NCBI GenBank assembly: GCA_016764535.1
Contig: JAESRR010000012.1
Coordinates: 15,619 to 29,137 of the forward strand
Reading direction: 5' to 3'
DNA length: 13,519 bases
DNA from: Cohaesibacteraceae bacterium
Lineage (GTDB): Bacteria; Pseudomonadota; Alphaproteobacteria; Rhizobiales; Cohaesibacteraceae
A program made the translations under genes and the position numbers. Under the pieces are notes generated by a model. The model ran no database searches. It was given only the letters and a program-made list of their open reading frames with translations, and was not told the origin of the DNA. This document shows, in pieces, positions 6,548 through 13,519 of the stretch (the first letter of the stretch is position 1; each line of letters starts with the position of its first letter).

Positions 6548-7779
6548 TCATTAATCCGGGCAAGCAAGTTTGCCTTGCTTAATTGAAAATCACTGGCAAT
6601 CCATTGTGTTTGCAACCTGGCGATTAGCCGACCCATTTCGGGGCCAGGGCAAATATTGATTGCAATTAAATCTTTGCCCGAAACAGGAAATTTTGGTGAA
6701 TTCCAATCGCTTGCCATCTGCCAAAATCGGAAAATTTTTGGAAGGGGAGGCAATCCGGCACTTTGAACAGCACCAACAAGAATGGCATCCCGGGCGAATT
6801 CTACACCATTTCGAAACAGAAGTGTTTTGAATTCCAGATCAGATCCGGAGGCAGGATCGGCCTGGCTCAGCAACGCAGTCAAATGATCTCGCTCGGCTGT
6901 CGATAATCTCCATGAATGAAATAACCGATCTACGTCATGTTTGCCTTGTGAGCAAAGTTGAGCCAACCGCTGTTCAAATTCCGGGGCGCGAGACAAATGT
7001 TGTTCCCATACCTGCCACAAATTCAGATATTTCAACTCAACTTGCCTGCCGAAAATCAGCTCAAGAATCCTGTATTCCTGCATGGACGTCAGGATGAACG
7101 CTGCATTACTCCCCTTAAGAAGCTTTCGCATTTCCTGACCAATCCGCTCAGCAGATAATTGCGAAATACCATCCCTCTGAATGCGGCAAGCCTCGGCGTC
7201 TTGCTCTTTCGCTTTCAAATCAGGATATTGAGACAGAAACCTGAAAAATCTCAATATACGGAGATAATCTTCTTCGATCCGCACTGACGCATTTCCGATA
7301 AAACGCAATGTCAAATTTAGCAGGTCTTCAATACCATTTACCGGATCATGAACAGAGCCACGATCATCAACATAAATTGCGTTGATGGTAAAATCACGAC
7401 GTTCTGCATCCTGTTTCCAATTGCGCCCAAATACAACTTTTGCATGCCTGCCATCTGTCACAACATCCTGCCGCAAGGTTGTAACTTCGATGGCCATGTT
7501 TTCGACGAGAAGCGTAACCGTGCCGTGCTCAAACCCTGTCGGGACACACTTTATCCTGTTTTGACGCGCCAGTTCGACGACATCGCCAGGTAAGAGATCT
7601 GTGGCGATATCAATGTCATTAACCGGCAGTTGAAGTGCATGATTGCGAACCGCACCACCAACAACACGCCCCTCACCTCCCCCTTTCCGAAGAAGTTCGA
7701 ACACACTTTGAACAGGCGGGCTGCTAAACCATTCTGATTTTTTTATTGATACAGCTGATAATGAATCGGGTGGGATCAT
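6544..7779 (-). CDS. cca: CCA-adding tRNA nucleotidyltransferase / poly(A) polymerase family protein
   Basis: This 411-residue class II nucleotidyltransferase most likely adds or repairs the 3'-CCA end of tRNAs. The head and neck motifs are clear: GGAVRN (41-46), the metal-binding DxD in NDIDIAT (D55, D57), [10 protein letters not shown] (126-135), the EEDYLRILR base-template motif (169-177) and [11 protein letters not shown] (211-221). The last 170 residues are a less conserved helical body and tail. Bacterial class II CCA enzymes and poly(A) polymerases are hard to separate by sequence; the EDxxR-type template motif and the alphaproteobacterial setting favour CCA addition. The start overlaps the stop of the DUF6111 gene (ATGA), and the TAG stop overlaps hemF's TAG on the other strand in CTAG. 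It is the last gene of the leftward operon. Confidence 0.92.
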   Translation of the reverse strand: MIPPDSLSAVSIKKSEWFSSPPVQSVFELLRKGGGEGRVVGGAVRNHALQLPVNDIDIATDLLPGDVVELARQNRIKCVPTGFEHGTVTLLVENMAIEVTTLRQDVVTDGRHAKVVFGRNWKQDAERRDFTINAIYVDDRGSVHDPVNGIEDLLNLTLRFIGNASVRIEEDYLRILRFFRFLSQYPDLKAKEQDAEACRIQRDGISQLSAERIGQEMRKLLKGSNAAFILTSMQEYRILELIFGRQVELKYLNLWQVWEQHLSRAPEFEQRLAQLCSQGKHDVDRLFHSWRLSTAERDHLTALLSQADPASGSDLEFKTLLFRNGVEFARDAILVGAVQSAGLPPLPKIFRFWQMASDWNSPKFPVSGKDLIAINICPGPEMGRLIARLQTQWIASDFQLSKANLLARIND

Positions 7780-8033
7780 TCAAAATGTCCAGGTACCAGA
7801 ACACCATCGACTTTGTGGGCAGGAATATATGTTCCGCTCTCATTCTTACCTTCAAAAGACGCAAACAGCAGAAGTCCCACGATCATCAATGATCCACCAA
7901 TCATCGCCAGTCTGGCTGTGGGCGCATCGTCCCAGCCTTGCTGATTAAATTGTTTTCTAACAGCCAGCAACACCGCATAGCCTGCGAATGGCAATGCAAA
8001 TAACAGTATTTGAATTAATACAACCCTGATCAT
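7776..8033 (-). CDS. Small DUF6111 family membrane protein
   Basis: This 85-residue protein of unknown function begins MIRVVLIQILLFALPFAGYA, a first membrane helix (about 2-25). A short charged loop follows (26-41), then a second helix (about 42-60), and a conserved tail reading SGTYIPAHKVDGVLVPGHF. The two-helix layout and the tail match my recollection of the alphaproteobacterial DUF6111 family. The frame is open further upstream to 8141, but the ATG at 8033 is the right start: it overlaps the NUDIX stop as ATGA and begins directly with the helix. The extension would lie wholly within the NUDIX gene. The gene also overlaps the CCA start by ATGA. This conserved placement suggests co-translation, but no biochemical role can be proposed from the sequence. 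Confidence 0.85.
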   Translation of the reverse strand: MIRVVLIQILLFALPFAGYAVLLAVRKQFNQQGWDDAPTARLAMIGGSLMIVGLLLFASFEGKNESGTYIPAHKVDGVLVPGHFE

Positions 8034-8674
8034 GTAGTATACACCGCCTGATATAAATTTCGAAAAATGCCCGCTGTCACACCCCAGATATAGTGATCTT
8101 TCCAGGGCATTGCATAATAAGTTCTCATTTGGCCCTGCCAAAGACGTGATACCAACTGGTGATTAGCTGGATGCATCAAAAAACCCAATGGAACTTCAAA
8201 TACATCATCAACTTCATCGCGGTTTAAAGTCAATGTACATTCTGGATCAATCCGGGCAAGAACAGGCAACACGCGATATCCTGTATTGGTAATGTATTCA
8301 TCAAGTTGCGCAAATGGGCTGATAAATTTTTGTTGTAATCCGATTTCCTCGAAAGCCTCACGCATGGCCGCCTCGACTGGCCCCTCATCACCAGCATCTA
8401 TCTTTCCGCCAGGAAGTGCAATCTGGCCCGCGTGACTGGACATATTTGCTGTCCGGGTAGTCAAAATCACCATTGTCCCTTGTGATCGTTCCACCAAAGG
8501 AACCAGAACGGCAGCTTCACGGAGTTGTTTTTTTGTTGTCACCAAATGCTCGAGATCACTACGATTTGGAACTGGCAGGTAAAACCGTTCTCCTGTTTTG
8601 ATTCTAACGGTGGCACAAAATTGTTCAAGGCCAACTGCGTCGCGGTTAATTTCAATCCGGGACATATCGTTCAT
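8030..8674 (-). CDS. NUDIX hydrolase, CoA pyrophosphatase type
   Basis: This 214-residue NUDIX enzyme of the NudL/PCD1-like branch probably cleaves CoA or acyl-CoA to 4'-phosphopantetheine and adenosine 3',5'-bisphosphate. The branch-specific motif before the Nudix box is present as ILTTRTANMSSHAGQIALPGG (70-90). The Nudix box continues with E97, REAFEEIG (105-112) and the metal-binding glutamates E106, E109 and E110. As usual in this branch, the box carries one extra residue between the glycine and the first glutamate. The start at 8674 has AGGA 12 bases upstream; a second ATG three codons in is an alternative. The gene starts 24 bases after the DUF1285 stop and overlaps DUF6111 by ATGA, so it lies mid-operon. 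Confidence 0.92.
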   Translation of the reverse strand: MNDMSRIEINRDAVGLEQFCATVRIKTGERFYLPVPNRSDLEHLVTTKKQLREAAVLVPLVERSQGTMVILTTRTANMSSHAGQIALPGGKIDAGDEGPVEAAMREAFEEIGLQQKFISPFAQLDEYITNTGYRVLPVLARIDPECTLTLNRDEVDDVFEVPLGFLMHPANHQLVSRLWQGQMRTYYAMPWKDHYIWGVTAGIFRNLYQAVYTT

Positions 8675-8698
8675 AACGGTTATTTGTCCTGTAACTCG

Positions 8699-9319
8699 CT
8701 ACGCACAATCAGTGTGCCCGGTTTCAAAATCGGCTGTTTTACACATTGACCAGAAAATTTTATTGCTCCAAACACCAAAATATTCTTCCCCATCGACATT
8801 GTGAGACTGACCCAAAGATACAAGATCATATGTCAGGGCCCGGGTCAGGCACGCTTCAAGACGGCCCCTGACCAAAACATAGGGTTTAACACCATCTGTA
8901 TCCTGTTCCAGTTCAAAACGGAGCGGTCGTACTTCTGAAACCTCGGTCAAATCGTTTTGCTTTGTGACAAATGTAATTATCTGATTTTCACCCGAACCGG
9001 TTGTAAACATCTCGATGGCCAGAAATGCCGCATCATCAACGGTGATACCGATTTTTTCGACCGGTGTTACGAGATAGGTCTTACCATCTTCATCCTTGCG
9101 TAAAACTGTTGCAAACAGAGACACCAGTGCCTCCCTACCAATGGGTGTGCCATTGTAAAACCAGGTCCCGTCCCGCGCTATTCTCATATCAAGATCCCCA
9201 CAATATGGTGGCTCCCAATTGTCGACGGGTGGTAGTTTCCTTTTTGTTACATTTGATTGCATCAAGGCTTGCAGCCCCTGCGGCATATCGGAAAGACCCT
9301 GAAGATTTTTCTCGTTCAT
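8699..9319 (-). CDS. DUF1285 domain-containing protein
   Basis: This 206-residue protein belongs to the DUF1285 family, common in Alphaproteobacteria and without an assigned biochemical role that I know of. Family features are the early segment PPVDNWEPPYCGDLDMRI (about 30-47), then DGTWFYNGTPIGREALVSLF (50-69), KTYLVTPVEK, and a C-terminal part ending FGVWSNKIFW before a short variable tail. There is no signal peptide or membrane helix, so it should be cytoplasmic. The start is the ATG at 9319, with a GAGAAAG ribosome site just upstream. The frame stays open to 9571, but that extension would run antisense into the moxR coding region and has no family resemblance. It is the first gene of the leftward operon and is divergent from moxR, with an 82-base gap. 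Confidence 0.9.
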   Translation of the reverse strand: MNEKNLQGLSDMPQGLQALMQSNVTKRKLPPVDNWEPPYCGDLDMRIARDGTWFYNGTPIGREALVSLFATVLRKDEDGKTYLVTPVEKIGITVDDAAFLAIEMFTTGSGENQIITFVTKQNDLTEVSEVRPLRFELEQDTDGVKPYVLVRGRLEACLTRALTYDLVSLGQSHNVDGEEYFGVWSNKIFWSMCKTADFETGHTDCA

Positions 9320-9335
9320 TTCTTTCTCACAATTA

Positions 9336-9365
9336 TTGGTCAGTTGTCTGCAATCATGATAGCAT
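9336..9365 (+). promoter_or_regulatory. Possible promoter for the moxR operon in the divergent gap
   Basis: TTGGTC at 9336-9341 and TAGCAT at 9360-9365 are 18 bases apart and resemble a sigma-70-type pair, four of six matches in the -10. They lie about 37 bases before the moxR ATG. On the other strand a TATCAT at 9357-9362 could serve as a -10 for DUF1285, though no good -35 accompanies it. Both operons must start from this 82-base gap, so the two promoters probably overlap. Weak evidence from matching alone. Confidence 0.3.
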
Positions 9366-9401
9366 CGCCCCGAGCGATCAAACCGGGATACAGGAACTGT
9401 A

Positions 9402-10430
9402 ATGACAGCTAGTAATTCGGACAAGAATATTTCCAGCATATCCGGCACTGATAATACAGATTCACTCGTCGCTGCAATTGACACCGCCGGGGAAGCATTA
9501 TCGCGGGTAAAATCTGAAATTGGCAATGCCATATTTGGCCAGGACAGAGTGATTGAGCAAACATTGATCACATTGCTGGCCGGTGGTCATACCGTTTTGG
9601 TCGGTGAACCGGGACTTGCCAAAACCCTGCTTGTTGACAGCGTTGGTAGAGTATTGGGATTAAACACGAAAAGAGTGCAATTTACTCCCGACCTCATGCC
9701 CGCAGATATTCTTGGTTCTGAAGTTCTGGAAGAATCAGCAGCAGGCAAACGCGAGTTTCGTTTCATCAAGGGTCCAATATTTACCCAGCTTTTAATGGCT
9801 GACGAAATCAACAGAGCCAGCCCACGTACACAATCTGCACTATTACAGGCGATGCAGGAACACCATGTGACGATTGCAGGTCAAAGGCACGATCTTCCGG
9901 CGCCGTTCCATGTTCTGGCAACTCAAAATCCAATTGAGCAAGAGGGTACTTACCCTCTCCCCGAAGCCCAGCTGGATCGTTTTCTGATGCAAATAGATGT
10001 GCATCATCCCGATATCGATGCAGAAAGACGCGTGCTTCTGGAAACAACCGGAAATGACCAACCCGAGCTTAAATCAATATTGCGCCCCGGTGAGTTGCAG
10101 GACATGCAGAAACTTGTCAGACAGATGCCATTGAGTAATTCAGTTACCGATGCGATCCTGACCCTGGTGCGCTCTGCACGACCCTCATCGGCCAGTGAAG
10201 ATGTCGCGCCGCTCATTTCATGGGGCCCCGGCCCGCGTGCCAGTCAGGCACTTGCGCTTACAATCAGGGCCCGGGCAATGCTTGATGGTCGCCTTGCTCC
10301 CTCTGTGGACGATGTTCTTGATCTTGCCGAACCTGTACTCAAACACAGGATGGCATTGAGCTACGCAGCGCATTATGACGGATTAACAATACCGGCGCTT
10401 GTTGCACGTTTATCGGAGCAAATTAAATAG
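9402..10430 (+). CDS. moxR: MoxR family AAA+ ATPase
   Basis: This 342-residue MoxR-type AAA+ ATPase belongs to a family of chaperone-like ATPases that act with von Willebrand A (VWA) domain partners to mature or activate other proteins. The Walker A is GEPGLAKT (68-75), with the A-K-T ending typical of MoxR. Walker B is LLMADEINRASPRTQ (130-144), followed by ALLQAMQE (148-153 region) and the sensor-1 segment ATQNPIEQEGTYPLPEAQLDRF. These are near-diagnostic for the family. The C-terminal lid is full length. The start at 9402 has AGGA seven bases upstream. The stop is three bases before the next gene's ATG, so this ATPase leads an operon with the DUF58 and DUF4159 proteins, its expected VWA-type partners. 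The client protein is not identifiable here. Confidence 0.95.
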   Translation: MTASNSDKNISSISGTDNTDSLVAAIDTAGEALSRVKSEIGNAIFGQDRVIEQTLITLLAGGHTVLVGEPGLAKTLLVDSVGRVLGLNTKRVQFTPDLMPADILGSEVLEESAAGKREFRFIKGPIFTQLLMADEINRASPRTQSALLQAMQEHHVTIAGQRHDLPAPFHVLATQNPIEQEGTYPLPEAQLDRFLMQIDVHHPDIDAERRVLLETTGNDQPELKSILRPGELQDMQKLVRQMPLSNSVTDAILTLVRSARPSSASEDVAPLISWGPGPRASQALALTIRARAMLDGRLAPSVDDVLDLAEPVLKHRMALSYAAHYDGLTIPALVARLSEQIK

Positions 10431-10433
10431 CTC

Positions 10434-11375
10434 ATGAGTGGAATTGCCGGAAATTCTAAAGGACCCGTCGGGGCATCTGTACATAATCTCACAGCCGAAG
10501 CGGTCGCAAATGCTGGTCGTATAGGAGCTCTTATGCTCCAGGCGCAAAAGGCTGCAGAAACAGTTTCACCTGGTTTTCACCAAAGGCGAAAACGTGGTCC
10601 AGGAGACTCGTTCTGGCAATACCGGACCTATCAGCAAGGTGATGGTGCCAACCTGATTGACTGGCGCAAATCTGCGCGAAGTACTTCATTATTAGTCCGA
10701 GAACAGGAATGGGAAGCTGCTCATACGATCTGGATAAATGTCGATCAGACCAAAAGTATGCAGTTTTCATCCGGCAAAGCTATACAGTCAAAACAGGATC
10801 GCGCATTGGTAATTGCACTCGCTCTTTCTTCAGTGCTACTTGGCCAGGGTGAACGAATTGGCATCCCCAAAACAACAAGGCCGGCAATCGGCGGGCATAG
10901 CCAGCTTGAAAAACTTGCATTGAACTGGACTTCGAAAAAACCGGAATTTGCTTTTGATTCAGGAGACTACCGGTCACTGAACCATGTTGTATTCATCAGC
11001 GATTTTCTGACCGACATTTCGGACCTGGAACAAAACATTTCCCGTCTCGCTGCAAATCGATGCGCGGTGTATCTGGTCCAAATCTCCGACCCCGCCGAAC
11101 GCAACTTCCCCTATCGTGGGCATATCACGTTCCAGGATCCGGAAAGTGGACAGCGGTACCGGACTCCCGGCGCGCAAGATCTTGGCGAAGGATATCGGGC
11201 AAAATTTGCAGCACATTGCGATCATATCAAACTGATTGCATCCAGAAATGAGTTTACCAGTGTGCATCATCAAACCGACAATCAAGCTTCGGATTGCCTC
11301 CTTGCTCTTAAAGCAGCCATCGGCCAGGGAGCTCCCCGATCTATATCCAATGGCATGTTCGGGATAGACTTATGA
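10434..11375 (+). CDS. DUF58 domain-containing protein, partner of the MoxR ATPase
   Basis: This 313-residue protein has the DUF58 signature RKRGPGDSFWQYR followed by YQQGDGANLIDWRKSARS (52-84) and then LLVREQEWEAA. A von Willebrand A-like region begins IWINVDQTKSM. The metal-site motif is D104-x-T106-x-S108, with threonine where DxSxS usually has its first serine, so metal binding may be kept or altered. HVVFISDF near 183-190 supplies a later VWA strand ending in aspartate. No membrane helix or signal peptide is evident, so it is probably cytosolic. It starts three bases after moxR; no strong ribosome site is visible, suggesting coupling. It ends in an ATGA overlap with the next gene. A role in MoxR-dependent protein maturation is inferred from the family context only. 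Confidence 0.9.
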   Translation: MSGIAGNSKGPVGASVHNLTAEAVANAGRIGALMLQAQKAAETVSPGFHQRRKRGPGDSFWQYRTYQQGDGANLIDWRKSARSTSLLVREQEWEAAHTIWINVDQTKSMQFSSGKAIQSKQDRALVIALALSSVLLGQGERIGIPKTTRPAIGGHSQLEKLALNWTSKKPEFAFDSGDYRSLNHVVFISDFLTDISDLEQNISRLAANRCAVYLVQISDPAERNFPYRGHITFQDPESGQRYRTPGAQDLGEGYRAKFAAHCDHIKLIASRNEFTSVHHQTDNQASDCLLALKAAIGQGAPRSISNGMFGIDL

Positions 11376-13519
11376 TCAGCTTTGCAACACCTGCACTGTT
11401 GTTGTCACTTATCGTCCTGCCGGCAATCTGGTACCTGATACGCATTGTGCCTCCAAGGCCGAATGAAATAGTCTTTCCGCCTTTAATTCTCCTGCAATCG
11501 CTGAAATCTGCAGTTCACACACCGGCCCACTCTCCGTGGTGGCTGACATTATTGCGTCTGGTGCTGGCAAGCTTGTTAATCCTTGCCCTCGCGGGGCCTT
11601 CCTGGAATAACAAACGTATTCTGAACGGTACAAGTGGACCGGTTCTCCTTGTGATAGATGTCAGTTGGTCAACCGCTGACGAGTGGGAAACCAGACTGCA
11701 GGTTGCAAGAGAAATAATTGATGAAGCAGACCAAAATGGCCGTCACATTGCTTTGCTGACAACTGCCATGCAGGCTCCGCTGCAAACCGGTTTTGATGGT
11801 GCACATAACCTCATAAATGTTCTCGCCACACTGACCCCCGAGCCGCTACCTGCAAATAGAAAAGCATTTGCGCAATTGCTTGCAAGCAATATACGAAGCG
11901 AAAACCCTTTCATTGAGGTCGCCTGGATCAGTGATGGGCATGATGATGAAACCCAACTGGACTTCGAAAATTTCGATGGGAAAGTACATATCTGGACCGC
12001 TTATTCTACAAATCCGGCAATAACCGATGTAAGCAACGGCGCGGAAGGAATGAATATCGAAATAACCCGTGCAACCGGGCAATCCAAATTTGATACAACA
12101 ATCACCGGGAATGACCAGGATGGAAGAACTGTTGCTTCGACCCGCATTGTTTTGAAACCAGGACAGAAAACCGGGACTGCCATACTGACTGTACCGCTGG
12201 AATTGAGGAACGAAATTGCATCTCTGTCACTGAAGGACCAGAAGACGGCAGGCTCTTTGTATTTGTTGGATGGTCGTTGGTCGCGTAGAAAAGCGGGCAT
12301 ATTGCCCGGTGGTCATGTGCGAGAAGACCAACCATTGCTTTCGGCTGCTCATTATATCTCAAATGCTCTTGCACCGGTGGCAACGTTGCTATCAACAAAT
12401 GAATCCGAACCGCATGCTGCTTTTCTGGATCTGGTCGAAGACAGACCCTCTCTTTTACTGGCTCCCGATATGACAGACTTGCCAGACGCCCTTGTTGAAG
12501 ACCTCAAAGCCTGGATTTCTAACGGTGGAACGCTGGTTAGATTCGCTGGTGATGCCACTGTTTCTGCACCGCATGATGAACTGATGCCGGTTAGATTACT
12601 GGGTCGATCCCGCACTCTGGGAGGAGCGCTGACCTGGGAACAACCAAGATCATTTGCAGAGTTTGAAAAACACAGTCCATTTGCAGGTTTGCCGGTATAC
12701 AGTGATATACGGATTGAAAAACAAATACTTGCGGAGCCAGGTACTTACCAGGAAGAGCAAATCTGGGCCAGACTGGATGACGGCACTCCAATTGTTTCGG
12801 GAAAACTGATCGGGCGCGGCATGCTCGTATTTTTCCATACATCTGCCAGGCCGGATTGGTCGAACCTTTCCTTTTCCGGGACCTTTGTACATATGCTGCA
12901 AAGGTTGAATGCAATATCCAGACCCGCAACAACATCAACCAGGAAAAATTCATCGCCGGGGTCAAACAATCAGAATGTCGGAGACGTTGCCCTGCAGGCA
13001 CGCATGGTTATCAATATTTCCGGCGCACTGACATCGGCAAAAACAGGAACTCCGCCAATCCGGTTTTCTACTTTTGATGACTCCCGGGCCGAATTTGATC
13101 GCCCCGCCGGGATCTATCGTGCTGGACACGTCACCAGATCTCTTAATTTGTTCACCAATAGAGACAAACCTGTGGCCTATGTTCCAGACCAGACTGAAAA
13201 GACAAAAATCATCACCCGCGAGTTTTCAGAAGAGCATGGCACCGATTTGAGACCATTTGCCTACTTGTCTGTGTTGGTTATGTTTTTTTTGGATATATTG
13301 GCGCTGATCTATCTCGCCGGAGGAATTCATCGCTGGAAAATTTCATCTGCTATAATTGCGATATTTGTTTTTTCCACCGTCGCAGTTTCGCTTTCGCCAG
13401 TCACCGTCACAGCGCAGGAAACACTCGATATCGAGCGAGCAATGAAGGCTACAAGCAAACCGCATATCGCATTCGTAAAAACCGGCGACGCCGATATTGA
13501 TCGCATTTCCAGAAGTGGT
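11372..13519 (+). CDS. BatA-like / DUF4159 domain membrane protein (partial at 3' end)
   Basis: The frame is open for 716 codons to the right edge without a stop. The N-terminus is BatA-like, with a first helix (about 4-22) and a second (about 58-76). A VWA-like region follows with V-L-L-V-I-D96-V-S98-W-S100, a complete DxSxS metal motif, and ISDG with D188 further on. Residues 200-620 are a large, probably periplasmic portion with a middle segment (LLAPDMTDLPDALVEDLKAW, then SNGGTLVRFAGD) typical of these proteins. Two more helices lie near 630-653 and 657-675. After an Ala-Gln-like junction, HIAFVKTGDADIDRISRSG (698-716) begins the DUF4159 domain, which should continue about 200 residues outside the window. 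The start overlaps the DUF58 stop (ATGA). It probably forms the membrane arm of the MoxR/DUF58 system; its function is otherwise unknown. Confidence 0.9.
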   Translation, partial: MISFATPALLLSLIVLPAIWYLIRIVPPRPNEIVFPPLILLQSLKSAVHTPAHSPWWLTLLRLVLASLLILALAGPSWNNKRILNGTSGPVLLVIDVSWSTADEWETRLQVAREIIDEADQNGRHIALLTTAMQAPLQTGFDGAHNLINVLATLTPEPLPANRKAFAQLLASNIRSENPFIEVAWISDGHDDETQLDFENFDGKVHIWTAYSTNPAITDVSNGAEGMNIEITRATGQSKFDTTITGNDQDGRTVASTRIVLKPGQKTGTAILTVPLELRNEIASLSLKDQKTAGSLYLLDGRWSRRKAGILPGGHVREDQPLLSAAHYISNALAPVATLLSTNESEPHAAFLDLVEDRPSLLLAPDMTDLPDALVEDLKAWISNGGTLVRFAGDATVSAPHDELMPVRLLGRSRTLGGALTWEQPRSFAEFEKHSPFAGLPVYSDIRIEKQILAEPGTYQEEQIWARLDDGTPIVSGKLIGRGMLVFFHTSARPDWSNLSFSGTFVHMLQRLNAISRPATTSTRKNSSPGSNNQNVGDVALQARMVINISGALTSAKTGTPPIRFSTFDDSRAEFDRPAGIYRAGHVTRSLNLFTNRDKPVAYVPDQTEKTKIITREFSEEHGTDLRPFAYLSVLVMFFLDILALIYLAGGIHRWKISSAIIAIFVFSTVAVSLSPVTVTAQETLDIERAMKATSKPHIAFVKTGDADIDRISRSG

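Noticed and set aside
8034..8141. A 36-codon extension of the DUF6111 protein
   Set aside because: It lies inside the NUDIX gene in another frame. The ATGA overlap at 8033 and the family opening MIRVVLIQ fix the start.
9320..9571. An 84-codon N-terminal extension of the DUF1285 protein
   Set aside because: It would run antisense through the moxR start. The family N-terminus begins at the ATG at 9319, which has its own ribosome site.

Overview
The window reads as a stretch of an alphaproteobacterial chromosome of moderate, not GC-rich, base composition. The evidence is the cytochrome bc1 genes petA-petB with alphaproteobacterial N-termini, a DUF1285 / CoA-type NUDIX / DUF6111 / CCA-adding enzyme run, and a MoxR / DUF58 / DUF4159 run. 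All of these are ordinary alphaproteobacterial gene sets. There is no tRNA, rRNA, CRISPR array, insertion sequence or phage gene. The genus cannot be named from the sequence alone.

Layout from left to right. (1) 1-692, minus strand: the start of petB, cut by the window edge, preceded by petA for the Rieske protein. petA probably starts at a TTG codon, and its leader contains a long perfect inverted repeat. (2) 973-4715, minus strand: two tandem, clearly paralogous half-size ABC exporters, likely a heterodimer, with a candidate operator upstream. (3) 4716-5177: a 462-base divergent intergenic region rich in palindromes and hairpins. (4) 5178-6547, plus strand: trmL (tRNA wobble 2'-O-methyltransferase) overlapping hemF (oxygen-dependent coproporphyrinogen oxidase). 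(5) 6544-9319, minus strand: DUF1285, NUDIX CoA pyrophosphatase, DUF6111 membrane protein and CCA tRNA nucleotidyltransferase. The last three are joined by ATGA overlaps, and the end of the CCA gene overlaps the end of hemF in a shared CTAG. (6) 9402-13519, plus strand, divergent from DUF1285: MoxR AAA+ ATPase, DUF58 protein, and a large membrane protein with a BatA-like N-terminus and the beginning of a DUF4159 domain, running off the right edge.

How the parts fit. hemF supplies the haem pathway and petA/petB use haem-bearing respiratory machinery, so the left half has a respiration/haem theme, with the ABC pair and the intergenic palindromes between the two. The minus-strand run 9319-6544 combines a nucleotide-housekeeping enzyme, a tRNA-maturation enzyme and two uncharacterised families. 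The right-hand cluster is a MoxR/VWA-type chaperone system whose client is unknown. It is the most system-like uncharacterised set here, although its families are widespread. I saw no clearly novel mobile or defence system. The less explained signals are the non-coding palindromes at 767-870, 4791-4812 and 5021-5176.
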